In this document: positions 36,496-46,897 of the stretch, piece after piece
Layout: each line of letters opens with the position of its first letter
Position numbering within the stretch: position 1 is the stretch's first letter
Assembly: GCA_035772785.1 (NCBI GenBank)
Contig: JAOCPU010000101.1
Coordinates: 1 to 48,754, forward strand
Direction: 5' to 3'
From: Phlebiopsis flavidoalba
Lineage: Eukaryota; Basidiomycota; Agaricomycetes; Polyporales; Phanerochaetaceae
Length of the DNA: 48,754 bases
Notes under the pieces: model-generated
Told to the model about the DNA's origin: nothing
Databases searched by the model: none
What the model saw: only the letters and a program-made list of their open reading frames with translations
Made by a program: the position numbers and the translations under genes

Positions 36496-38240
36496 TCAAC
36501 TATGAGTGCAGAACATCGCTCTAACCCATTGGTACGCGCAACTCCAGCCCATCCACCCGTGATCGTATTCGCGTTCCAACACGCGATATGGCCCAGGAAC
36601 AGCAGCGTCCATGAACGCCCGGCGATACCACTCGAGATCTCCCCAGCAGCTCACGAAAGCTCTTTCTACCCTTCGCATGGTCTCATTGCCACCGGCCATT
36701 AGAAGTTCGTCACCGCCGGTCGCCAGGCGCGGTGCTCGTCTTCCGCTGCTTCCGCTCCCCTCGTTAAGCGACATCTCCCTCTGCCTCTACCACACCGTCA
36801 CGGTCTCTGTACGACATCCACTTACGACAACGCGAACGGCGGACCTCCCTACAACCGTTGCCATGCTCCGACGGGCCCAATGTGCATGTCTCAGCAAGGG
36901 TACGCCCCGCCTCCAACTCCACAGACTGACATCCACTGACCTCACCGCCGCAAGGGCTTCAAGACCTTTGTGTGCTCGCTCCCGACCAAGTTCATCGGCG
37001 GCGCGGCAGCCATGGGCCGCCCAGGCCTGGAACTCGGCCGAGATTGCGAGTGCGCTCAGTGCTGTGGCAGCTCACGTACAAACGGCAAGTCGATATCAAC
37101 GTCCTCGCGATCGACCACACCGACGCTGGGACTTCAACATCGCGCTCGTCGGGCCTCAACGCCCTCACAGAACAACCAGGGCACCTTCCTCGGCCGCATC
37201 AACGCCCAGGCCACGCAGGTCGCCGCGTCCTGCGTGCGGTACGTCTCTAAGTTCGCAAAGATGCAAAACGACTGCTTGTGATTGGTGAGTGGATTGGGTT
37301 TCTAGCTGGAGGAGGGTGCGGGGCTGACCAGGTGTCGCATCGAAGCTAAACACTACGAAGCTGTGACAGCGGACGCGCGGATCACGGAACAAATAGTGGA
37401 CACTGAAGAGGGGGAGTCGGACGGGCACTTAAGGATCGATTTCAAGGCGAGTCGTGAACGAGAAATAAACCATATAGTGATAATACCACACGTCCACACA
37501 TATAGGTTAATAGGAAATCAGAGCAGAATCACATCAAAGATCAAGGAGGCAGCCCAGAGGCCTGTCGCGCACACGCGGCCTGCGGCCACCTCGTCCGCCG
37601 TACCCACCAGCACACGCGCTGTCGGCATCCCATGCGCTGCGAATGCACCGTGCACCACACCGTTCCATTGCTCAAGTGTCAAGGAGGCGAACAGACGGGC
37701 TGGTACGTCTGCCACAGGCAGTCACTGCCAGAACTCTATACAAGGGACAGCGGCACACGCCGTCGACACCTCTCTCCCACCATGGCCGCCCAAGACTGTC
37801 CGCAACCTTTGCGCGACAAGCCAGCAGGGCAATTGCCCCGTCGTCGCCACAATTTGTCCCGCCAACTCGGATCCCGACGGCGAGACGCCTCAGCTGCTCG
37901 CCCTCACATGAAACTCTGCGTCGCCCACCGCAAAAACTTCCCACGTGCTGCTGCTGCCGCACATGTTGTTGTGTCCTCATCGTCCACATCGTTCACTGCC
38001 ATACCTTGTACACAGCCTCCATTTCTCGTGCTCCCGCTACTCTCCGTGCTGCCGCACCTCTCCGTGCTGCCGCTACTCTCGGGCGCTGCCACCGCTCCCG
38101 GCGCTACCCGGCGCTGCCTAGCCATTCTCCGTGCTGCCGCCACCACCTCGCGTGCAGTCACCAAAGACTGGACACAACGCTACGTGAAGTGTAAAGCGGC
38201 ACGTGAGCAATGCCCAAGAATGTATAGAAGCAGCGCATGA
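36496..38240. other. GC-rich coding-like region, gene(s) unidentified
   Basis: Long frames are open on both strands at once (225 codons at 36,611-37,288 plus; 202, 183 and 182 codons at 37,363-38,240 plus; several minus). This is typical of GC-rich sequence with few stops, so frame length is weak evidence. A plus stretch near 36,870-36,930 reads GPMCMSQQGYAPPPTP, then LPTKFIGGAAA near 36,984, recalling small fungal proteins with a 'KFIGGAAA' segment, but the rest does not follow. A minus frame from 37,715 starts MADVPARLFASLTLEQWNG. I cannot choose between strands. Imperfect repeats lie at its end. Confidence 0.35.
38036..38152. repeat. Imperfect short repeats, TCTCCGTGCTGCCGC-type
   Basis: TCTCCGTGCTGCCGC occurs three times (near 38,041, 38,060 and 38,127) among related CGCTGCC units. 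In one plus frame it encodes a degenerate TLRAAA/PLRAAA repeat. It looks like local slippage duplication in GC-rich DNA. Confidence 0.6.
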
Positions 38241-40000
38241 GGATGCGTCCAGGATGTGACGCGTAATAACCCCCGAGCAAGGCGGCGGCAAAGACGTGAT
38301 GCTTCCTGACTCGGAGAGTGGCTGCTATCATTACCAACCAGTTGCCTGTAGTCTTACTAGTAGTAGTAGTAGTACATTTGTGTCTGTAATAAATAAATAT
38401 ATGTATATGAATGAAGCTCGTTACTCAGTGGGTCGTAGAAATGATCATGTCCATTGTAGATTTACGGCCCGCTACTGCGGTGTATCTTACACTCCAGAAC
38501 TCACAGATACTATACTATAGTGGAGAAAAGACTGTTTATGATATTGTTCACAAAATAAACGGTCGCTATCTACAGTGCTGGCAGTGTTGCCGAGCTGCGA
38601 GGAACAAAGGACATTCGATGGAATATATGGGGTAGGGCTGAAATGATGTCAGCATCAATACGTGGACGCGTAAATCCAGCTTGATTTTTACGGTAAAAAA
38701 ATAAGTGGACGCCCCACTCAGCTCCTATCCTGTGCCACTTGATTTTGGCTTAATCGGTAAATCCTTGCGCTAGCTCAGGTATGTTTTAATGTAGATTCCA
38801 TACAATTTTGAAGCTATTTGAATGTATATCTACTGAAAACTAATACTAAAAGCGACTAGAATTTTTTTTAGAGAGTCAATATGCTTGAGTCCCAACGTAG
38901 TATCGCAGCGTAAACCGGTGTTCTGAAGCTCATCTGGCCTGCGCGGTGGGCAGGCAGGTCTATTTCATTTTACGCACTCGAGTGGTCACCGTTGCTAACG
39001 CGCGCTCGCCTGCAACACTACCACAATCCCACTCTTCTAGCAGACCCAAGTCATGTGGTGCGCAATTCCCTGGCCAAATACCCACAACCATCATGCACAT
39101 TTCCACAGCAACCAGCGTTGGCATCAGTAATTAGCATGGAGAACTTGAAAACAAACGGCATACAGATAGCAAAACGACGAGGGGGTGGCGAGGCGGCAGT
39201 GATATACGCCGGGCATTGTATGGATTCCAGCTCAGCCCGTCCTTGCGTCTATGGAGCATACACTGTGCCGCCGTATCATCCACATGGGACTCAAATGGCG
39301 TTGTCACAAGATTACAATAGTTACAGGACACGCCGAGGCACCGAGCATACCTACAATCACGATTGTCAGACTCGGGCGTGGACTTCGGCGGGACAAACGT
39401 TGCGATCAGCCCGCACCTATAGCGCTTTTTCTGGAGCCATCACCGACCGTCGATCTCCCAGCTCCCACTGCTGATACAAGGTTTTTTCCTCTCCGCTTGA
39501 ATCAGGCAATGCCTACCCAAAACCCGTTGTGGAATCTGAGGACTCGACCTTTCTACACTGTGCCGTCATCTTCAAATGCAAGTAACCCCAACAAAGGTTG
39601 AGCTAGTGCCGTAAAGACATCCAATAAGGCGTCTGTTCTAGAGCAAGGACATGACTGACGGCAAACAGCTCCCCCGTCCACCGAGATACCCAGTCACTCC
39701 CCACCAGTACTGATCGACCACAGCAAACGCAAGACCCAGCTGAAACACTGAGACTCGTGCCGCTTATCGCGTCCTGAATGAACACAACACAAACCGAGCG
39801 TGTTGCAATACAGATCTTAAAGACCGACAATCAACAAGCGTTCTTTCTCGGGCACCACCCGACTTTGGCTAACGTACAGCATGCGCCACGCATGCACTAG
39901 ATATGGCGAGGAATAGACGACACACTCCCAATTGCCGCCCTATTTATAGCGCAACAGGGGCCCAGAACCAGCGGCGCACGAAAGACAACAACAGTGTTCA
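38241..40000. other. Unidentified; AT-rich island and a TAG microsatellite
   Basis: A (TAG)5 run occupies 38358-38372. Positions 38,640-38,900 are AT-rich, with no convincing termini for an element. The frame 38,992-39,474 (160 codons, plus) contains a Met-started stretch MENLKTNGIQIAKRRGGG near 39,138 but is unidentified. A TATA-like TATTTATAG is at 39941-39949, 52 bp before the ATG at 40,001. Confidence 0.35.
39941..39949 (+). promoter_or_regulatory. Candidate TATA box of the 40.0-kb gene
   Basis: TATTTATAG lies about 50-60 bp upstream of the first ATG (40,001) of a spliced open region. Spacing suits a fungal core promoter with a short 5' UTR. Inferred from spacing only. Confidence 0.35.
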
Positions 40001-41866
40001 ATGATGCTGGCATGGCCGCGGCAATATTACTGTGTGTCAAACGCGGGCGGGGACACGCAATGCGTCGACGCACCCATGGTTAGCAATGACCCACCCGAAT
40101 CCGATCAGCACTGGGTAAGCCGTACGAGCTCACCCACTCCCCGACGTTTTGATACTAAACAGGTGTTGTTCTCTAGTGGGCTTAATCGCTCACCTATCGC
40201 CATACACACCCATCAGTCGACAAACTGAGGCCAGCAGAGAACGGCGGCACGCATCCAGAAACCGCCGCAATGTACCAATCCCCGACATCAGACGAAATTC
40301 ACAACACCAACTACGGCACGTGTGATTGCAACGCACAGGCACTGGGGCAATGCCGCGGTTTGCCTGCTGTGCCACATCTCAGCGGCTGGGGAGATGAACA
40401 TCCAGGTACGCAGAATCTGACGCAGTCACCCTTGCTGTGCTGATAAATGTGTGCTGTTATAGGACCTCATTACCATCAGTCAATAAGAAGGGAAACGGCA
40501 TGCGTCGTCAGCAGGCTGCCATGTTCCCCAAGTAAGTTGTATCCGCTTTCTTGTCTTCTCAAAGCTGACAACATTGTCATTTCCAGACACCGCCCGAGCT
40601 GTATTTGCGCCCGTGCCGCTGAGCGCGCCCTTGAACCCCACTGTTTGCCTGAACTTTTGCAACAACCACTGGCATGCGTTCCCCTTACGAGCATTCGACA
40701 ATACCCGGCGCGTTGACCTGCAACCGAGAACGGTACCCGCGCGCACACCAACAGAACATTGCGTGCACCAACAAAACTTGCGCGTGTCGCATTCGGAAAT
40801 CTCGACACACAGCGCGTCAGCAGACGGGACAAGACGTCGACGAAGGCCAAAGGTCCTCGTCAGATGGACGACTCGGAGCCGACGGCGTTTGCACTGCACG
40901 CCATGTGCAACGGGTGAGTCTTGATGTGCTGGGCGTGCCCAATCATAGACTGACGGCACTATGCTCCCCAGTGTCTGCCTGCAATACGCAACTGCACACA
41001 CCAAGTGCGAGGAGCCACCAACAGAGCAATGTCACAGCGAACCAAGTGCAACGGCCCAGGCGGGACTCGTGAGTCGTTACAGACGAGATGATGCTGTTTG
41101 CAATGCAAATTGCATGCCTCAGGTGAGTCTCGACGCTGCGCCCTCTTCTGTGCACTTGAGACTGACATTACAGCACTGGTTTTCAGACCCAGTGCTCAAT
41201 TGTGCATGCAAACTGCAGAATGCACATCAGAATGACCCTGCGCAGCCTTCAAATGCAACAGACGACGGAGTGTACGCACAAGATGAGAAACTCGTCTGTG
41301 AGACGCGACGAGATGAAGAGAGTTAGGCGGGCGGGGCAGGTGTGTGACTCCAGTGAATGGTACGTAAAACCCATTTCGCGCAGGCAATACCCTGCAAAGC
41401 TAATCGTTGGCACAGGTGCACAAAGGCCCGATATTAGACTCTCCGCGGACGTCTCCAAATGGCATCCGGCTCACAAGACCACGCTCACCACCTTACCAGA
41501 CCACACACCGGGCGTGTGCTGTCGCACGCATGTGTTGTTCCAGACCGCCACGTCAGAGAAGGACAGGCCGCGTACCAAGGGTGTATGCCTAACCAGCTAC
41601 CCTCTCGTCATCGTCAACGCCGGTCGCCAAAGCCCTGCGCCTGCCCCATGCAGTCTTGTTAGCACCGCACAGCCGACACCCAGCGTTCTTGCGCGCGCCG
41701 CCGCTCTGAGTCAACGGGGCAGCCCGAGCAGGTGAGCACCCACACTATTTACGCGCCACTTGTCTTTTCTGACGCATTCGTCAGGTCTCACACCCGTCTC
41801 GCACCCGAGCCTTCCGTTATGAAGCCCCCACCCTAATCGATGAGGTAAGCAGCCAATCTGAGGTCA
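40001..41866 (+). CDS. Candidate multi-intron gene, Cys/Asn-rich, unidentified
   Basis: Six intron-like intervals fit fungal rules: 40115-40162, 40406-40462, 40532-40586, 40914-40971, 41123-41173 and 41732-41784. Each is 48-58 nt with a GTAAG, GTACG or GTGAG donor, a CTGAC/CTGAT/CTAAA-like branch site and an AG acceptor. Exon segments include CVSNAGGDTQCVDAP, CDCNAQALGQC, VCLNFCNNHWHAF, VCNANCMPQ and NCACKLQNAHQN, giving repeated Cys-Asn patterns. Frames are ambiguous: two or three stay open in most exons, and I cannot thread a single frame through all six introns. There is no similarity to a family I can name. It could be a real unknown gene, a transposon-encoded cysteine-cluster protein, or decayed coding DNA. 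The end is a guess: a GTAAGC donor follows at 41,846. Confidence 0.35.
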
Positions 41867-42340
41867 CGCCCGCCCAGGGTCGTCTGCCCTGACTCAGCAA
41901 GGTCGTGAAGACATATGGTAAGACCTGCACAGGTCTTGTGTCGTGGTCATCAATGCATGCCTTCTGCGTCATTCCAAGAAGAACGTAACAAAACTGACAG
42001 CACACAAGACTGTGCCAGCGCGGGGCACATGACAGACCGCTCGTGACTACGCCGGTTTTGTGGCGGGGTGCGTGAATTGCGCGCTGTGGAGTGCGGGGAT
42101 ATCCTCTGAAGGTAAGCCAAAACTAATCTTGGGTATAACTGAGCATATTGTTTACACTCACCTGTCGCGTCCACAAAGACGGTGCAATCGTTTTGCCGTG
42201 GCTTTGTCCCAATGCATGTCAAGGCATCAGCGTTTTTCGACAAGACGCCTAGAGAGCCTGATGCGCAACTGATCCGTCTAGACGATCTGGGATTTATGGG
42301 CCGACGCCTGCGTGTCGCGAAAAACCGATTTTCGTCTTAG
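41867..42340. other. No recognisable gene; left flank of the Gypsy element
   Basis: A minus frame of 97 codons (41,950-42,243) has no motif. The region ends in CTTAG immediately before the LTR-like TGTAACGACC. Confidence 0.4.
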
Positions 42341-42660
42341 TGTAACGACCTGAACGACCCGGAGCGGCCCCTTCGGTCCAAAGGCACAGCACTTAGTCAC
42401 AATAGATGACTCCTCGGAGTCCAGCCCCGCTTAGTCGTACACACTGACATGCTTACTCAGTCGCTGACTCAGGCATGACTCAGACCTTCCGTCACTTTCT
42501 ATCTGTTTCCATGGACTTAGTAATCGCTCCGGTGAACAAGTATATAAGCGTAGTCTACCGCTGCCTAAGTCCTCATCTCGACCTCTTGGTCATTGGACTT
42601 AGGTAAGCCTCCAATGCCTGTACATACATACACGAATATTGACTTGGTCATTGGACTTAG
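42341..42660 (+). repeat. 5' LTR and leader of the Gypsy element
   Basis: Starts TGTAACGACC. The TATA box at 42541 would place transcription start near 42,570. CTTGGTCATTGGACTTAG occurs twice, at 42585-42602 and 42643-42660, a 58-nt period. The 3' end of the LTR cannot be fixed without a second copy. No clear primer-binding site is recognised. Confidence 0.5.
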
Positions 42661-43146
42661 CTCGACCCGCGTGCCGCTAACTCCCGACTGAGATCTGTCG
42701 TGCACGGCCCTCGCTGCCTGCCGACATCGAGTTCGTTTAGTTTTACCTTTTCTCTTTGTACTTTGCCCGTGTACGCGTCGAGCCATTGCCTCCGCGACAC
42801 TAGGTCGAGATCTCCCAACACCCCGCCGCCTGCTCATTAGCACGCAGGCCCCGTCGTACATAGTGCTAGCACACAACGCCTGAGGAGCTTTTGGCGATCT
42901 ACGCGCGCAGTCACCCAGTCAGTAACGCCTAGGCACAACCCTAGGAGGCTAGCTTCATCTAGCCGGCTGTACCTTGAACTCCCTAACCCGGAGCTTCTTG
43001 ATCGGCTGTGAACATCTGGACCGGTCTTTGATCGGTGGAGGCTGTGAGAAGCGGGTGACCCCCACTCAGCGTTGTAAGTCATTGGGCCCGTGTCCCTTTG
43101 ACGACGAGACAAGCAACAGGGCGAGGAGCCTGAGCTAGACAGTCTT

Positions 43147-44926
43147 GTGCGCAGCCCCCGTGTCCACGTGCCTGAGAAAGGCAACGACGTCCCCACCATT
43201 CCGATCCCGTACATCCTCTCCGTCAGGGAGCCGTCACCATTGAGTCCGGAGAACTTCCCGCCGATTCCCCTTCCGTACGATCCGGTACCTTCCGGGCTCC
43301 ATCTCCCAACGACTGTCGACTCCTTCCTCACTTCTTTGACGCCGAAGATCAGGAGGACGTCCACGACAACGGAGCCGAGTACGACGCCTGTGAACAGCAA
43401 CCCTGCCCCCACCGATACAACGAAGTCCCACTCAACGACGAACTCGAAGGAGTTGCACAGCCCATCAGACACAGACAGCACCCCCGATCAACATCCCCTG
43501 ACACCGCCCCTGAATTCGCACAGCTTCTTACCGCGCTTCGAAGCTACAACAATACCCCGCAGCTCTCTCACCCCTCGCGATCGAAGGAAGCTCCTCGGCA
43601 CCTCTCCGGCCGCTACGCGTTGGCCGCACTCCCCCCCGCACGAACACTCCGCAACCAAGCACGCCAGCAGCGCCTGTTCAAACCCTACCCGAACCAGAGC
43701 CGGAAGTTCCAGTACGCGAAGTACTCGTTCCTGAAGGACATCCCCACGCACACGACCCCGCTCCAGAGACGCTGTTGAAGCCCGCGTTCCGTCGCCTCAA
43801 CAACAAACAATACAAACAACACCGCCGCCCATCCACGTGCCCACGATGGATCCCGCACAAATTCAGCAAGCGATCGCCGCTCTCACGCAACAAATCACCA
43901 CCCTCAGCCAGACTGTGGCAACGTATGTGGCGAACCCTCCGACGGTTAATGTCGCCGCCGCCCCGGTTATCCGCCCTAAGTCCTACATCCAGAAACCAAG
44001 CACCTACGACGGAAAGACGCCTCTCGATGCCCGGCGCTTTCTAGCCGCGTACAAGTCCTGGGCGACTGACCAAGGGAGTGGCATGCACAACGAGGTTCTG
44101 GGGCAGATGGTGCGAAAGGAAAAGCTCTGGATCATCACGGCCTGTTCGTTCCTGACCGACGGAGCCGCCGCTGATTGGGCCACGAGCGTCATCGAAGGAA
44201 TGGAAAGGCCCGTCCCGATATACGCGACGTACGAGGACTTCGTCAAGGCTTTCCGCATCCGTTTCGAAACAGTTGACGCCGCTGGAGACGCCCTCACCGC
44301 ACTCGAACAGCTGTGGCAGGGAACTAAGACAGTTCCTGACTACACCAGCCTGTTCCAACAGCACGCGTCACGCACGGCGTTAAGCGAGGCCGACAAGCTC
44401 ATCCGGTATCGCAAGCACCTGTCCACGTTCATCAAGGACCGCCTTGCCGAGACTGATCGGAAGCAGGACACGCTCGACGATCTGATCAAGGTCGCCACGG
44501 ACATCGACAAGCGCCACCGAGAGCGCCTGGCGGAAAAGGCTCGTGAAGCCAGAACGCTCGACAACGACTACCACAGCCCCGCGTGCCACCACCCATCACG
44601 CGGCTCCTTTCCAAGCGCCAGCCGACGACGATGCCCATGGATATCAGCGCCACCAGCACAGGCAACGGCCGTACACGCGAGGACTGGCGAAGGGCCATAC
44701 GTGGCAAATGTTACGCGTGTGGAAAAGCACTGAACACAGCGCCGCCGCCTGCTCGATTCGTCAGGCCATCTGTCAGTGGTGTCAGAAGAAAGGGCACAAC
44801 CAGAGCGTGTGCATGTCCCGCTATCTCTCGGACAGCCCCGAGGCAGTGGTAGGGCACAGCAGGTTCGGGCAACCACTACTTCCCCGGCGCCACCCGCTCC
44901 AGCCGCACCCACCCACCTCCCGGCAG
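43147..44926 (+). pseudogene. gag: Gag of the Ty3/Gypsy element (frame-broken)
   Basis: Gag forms the cytoplasmic virus-like particle. An N-terminal Pro/Ser-rich region (PLSPENFPPIPLPYDPVPSG) is followed by segments in shifting frames. A clean frame (43,837-44,733) starts MDPAQIQQAIAALTQQITTL, a heptad-like stretch. YDGKTPLDARRFL and ALEQLWQGTKTVPDYTSLF then follow, typical of the retrotransposon Gag capsid-like domain. The C-terminal part leaves this frame at about 44,570. Two CCHC zinc knuckles (C-x2-C-x4-H-x4-C) lie near 44,710-44,755 and 44,770-44,815. The second is intact; the first is split by a one-base shift at its AAAA run. The frame ends inside the inserted miniature element. Confidence 0.85.
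44919..44926. repeat. Left target-site duplication of the hAT-like element
   Basis: CCCGGCAG lies immediately outside the left terminus. TCCGGCAG lies outside the right terminus at 45600-45607, a 7/8 match. Eight-base duplications are characteristic of hAT insertions. Confidence 0.75.
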
Positions 44927-45599
44927 TAAAGCTCTGCACAGATCTAGGTAACCTGTAGGTACCTGCAGGTAGATCTGCCATCAATACCTGCAGGTATAGT
45001 GATCTGCAGGTATTTTTGACCTGCAGGTACTTTGACCTGCAGATCCAGGTCGCCAATAGGCAATTTCAGGCAGGTATGCAGGTGATCTGCAGGTATTTTC
45101 CCAGCTCATAAATTATAGCATTATAACATGATATATACTAAAAACATAGACTATAAATAGGACCTCATGTGTATGACTGTAGTCAGCAATGTCTCATTAT
45201 GCTATGTACCATATTTACAAGTGATATTTGATATTAAACTGCTTTAGCATCAGTATTCAAGTAAGTGCCAAGACATTGACCTCAATATTTAAGCAATTAT
45301 AAAAGCATGTCAGCCTTATTGGAGCAAGCAGATACATCTGAAATTGATTACAGACTGTATAAAGCATGAAGACAAATATATATATGTATTTATTTGGTAT
45401 TAAACTGCAACACATCACTGATATAGCCCTGGCACAGGTATGATCTGTAGGTTACCTGTGATCTGCAGGTAACTGACCTGCAGGTACAGATCACCCGTGG
45501 CCAGAATACCTGGCAGATCCAGGTCAGGCCTCCAGAATCAGAAATACCTGCAGGTACAGATCCAGATCGACCCACAGGTAGATCTGTGCAGATGCTTTA
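44927..45599. mobile_element. 673-bp non-autonomous hAT-like element (MITE)
   Basis: The left end TAAAGCTCTGCACAGATCTA and the inverted right end (TAAAGCA, then TCTGCACAGATCTA) form a terminal inverted repeat of about 20 bp with one extra base. The end TAAAG fits the hAT YARNG consensus, and 8-bp target duplications flank it. Both subterminal zones (44,940-45,095 and 45,430-45,580) are packed with ACCTGCAGGT palindromes and CAGGTA/TACCTG hexamers, the kind of array hAT transposases can bind. The core (45,105-45,430) is AT-rich with no coding frame. Inserted in gag of the Gypsy element, so it is younger than that copy. Confidence 0.85.
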
Positions 45600-45607
45600 T
45601 CCGGCAG
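45600..45607. repeat. Right target-site duplication of the hAT-like element
   Basis: TCCGGCAG follows the right terminus directly. Gag-like sequence resumes with CCAGCGAGGC. Confidence 0.75.
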
Positions 45608-46050
45608 CCAGCGAGGCAGTCGATCGCGTTGCGCAATCATCAAAAACAGGTCGCTGAATCTCAAGGGACCGTGATCACGTCAGATACTCCGGGGATTTTG
45701 TCTAAGGATGATCGCTAAGGTCCGCAGCGAAGCATCCGGAGAAATATCCCGCTTCAATAGATCTTTTCTCTCTTCTCCGCTTGACATTCGTTTCCTGCGA
45801 CTCGGATGTATCGGACTCTGACTCGTCTCTGCCTCGTAGCTGCAATCACATGTATCGCTCTGTCACGTTCTCGTCAACTAGATAGTGATTCCCCTTCTGT
45901 TCGCCCCAGTATCGGGGCAGAGGTGGGCGGACTTGACGAAGCCACCGTAAACGGCGACATGTCGTGCGGGACCAGGTCCCGCGATTAGGAGTTCTTGGCC
46001 TTGCGACTTGAATGGCCGTCGAGGGCTTGGTGAGATTGTGTTCACGTTCC
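45608..46050 (+). pseudogene. Gag C-terminus and possible protease start of the Gypsy element
   Basis: After the insertion the frame continues with ASEAVDRVAQSSKTGR. Near 45,805-45,885 a segment SDVSDSDSSLPRSCNHMY precedes LDEATVN near 45,935, which may be a degraded L-D-[ST]-G-A-T aspartic protease motif. The similarity is short and the call tentative. A competing frame at 45,806 (MYRTLTRLCLVAAITCIALS) looks like a signal peptide but is probably chance. Confidence 0.35.
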
Positions 46051-46369
46051 AATACAGGTATATGATAGCGTACGAGCTGGATGTACGGCCTTCATGGCGA
46101 GTATCTGGGTGAGGTAGTAGGTTGTATGGGTGTTGTTCGCGATGGTATCATGGGAGGCAATTCTGCGACGGAATGATCATGGCGGCTGTTTACGCAGTGG
46201 CAGTGATTCTTACCGCGAACATCGGTTTTAGCCACCCGCGGGATTGTACTATTGCAGTTCCGCCACGGCGCTGGACCCCGCGACCTAGATGAGGGCATAT
46301 CATGCATCCGATTCCGAATCTTGCGCGGTTTCACAATAGAGCCACCCCACTGGTCGATGCGCCTGTAGG

Positions 46370-46776
46370 TAGTGATTGGCGAGAGGGTATACCCCCCCTT
46401 TTTTTTCTGGACCCTTAACCCCCCGCTTAACCTACACTCCTAAAGAACCCTACACGGTCTCTAGCCTACCAAGGGTAAGGGTAAGGGTTTGGCTGCACGG
46501 AACACCCTTGGCTGTATACAGTATTAGAGCATATATAACAATGTTTGTTAAGAGTTGCATATACTACACACTTACAATGTGCTTTAAAGACATGAAAGAA
46601 TGTCAGAAATACTTACCAAAACCAATAACTGTATATCACTAATAGGTCTACTGTACCCTCCCCAGCTCAAAGGGTTCAAGGTCCAATTTTGTGCCGACTT
46701 ATTGAACTTACCCTTACCCGTTTCTGGACCCTTACCCTTGACCCTCGAGGGTTACCCTTACCCCTGCCTATCACTA
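46370..46776. mobile_element. 407-bp miniature element with GGGTAA subterminal repeats
   Basis: The ends TAGTGATTGGC and (inverted) TAGTGATAGGC are terminal inverted repeats matching 10 of 11 bases; TAGTG fits the hAT YARNG pattern. TCTGGACCC also recurs in inverted orientation near both ends. Both subterminal zones carry TTACCC/GGGTAA units, some in tandem (AGGGTAAGGGTAAGGG near 46,472; TTACCCTTACCC near 46,708 and 46,730). The core is AT-rich without a credible gene. TGCGCCTG near the left end and TGCGCTGG at the right end may be a decayed 8-bp target duplication, offset by 4 bases on the left. Confidence 0.75.
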
Positions 46777-46897
46777 TGCGCTGGTTAGAAGAGTAATCCC
46801 AAAAAACTGATTAGGGAGGTAGCCCGTTTGCAGCATGGACTATACGCACGAACGCAATCAGAGACGAGAATCGAATGGCGTATTCTGTTAGCGACTC
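46777..46897. other. Junction between miniature element and OYE fragment
   Basis: About 120 bp with no motif. Confidence 0.3.

Larger units (their letters stand above)
42341..46050 (+). mobile_element. Truncated Ty3/Gypsy LTR retrotransposon
   Basis: The 5' end begins with TGTAACGACC (42341), like fungal Gypsy LTRs that start TG. A TATA box (TATATAAG) is at 42541-42548. Downstream are a gag reading region (43,147-44,926) with a retrotransposon Gag domain and two CCHC knuckles, and a possible first part of pol after 45,608. Reverse transcriptase, RNase H, integrase and a 3' LTR are not visible, so the element is a 5' fragment. It is interrupted by a hAT-like miniature element (44,927-45,599). 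The right boundary is approximate. Confidence 0.75.

Noticed and set aside
36611..37288. 225-codon plus-strand ORF as a gene
   Set aside because: Overlapping long frames on both strands show that stop scarcity, not coding, can account for its length.
38640..38900. A third miniature element in the AT-rich island
   Set aside because: No matching inverted ends or flanking duplication could be found.
45806..45988. Small secreted protein with signal peptide (MYRTLTRLCLVAAITCIALS)
   Set aside because: It overlaps sequence better explained as the Gypsy gag-pol junction, and there is no promoter or cysteine pattern.
46472..46760. Telomere or interstitial telomeric repeat
   Set aside because: The unit is GGGTAA/TTACCC rather than TTAGGG, it occurs at both ends in inverted orientation, and inverted termini enclose it. 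A miniature transposon explains it better.
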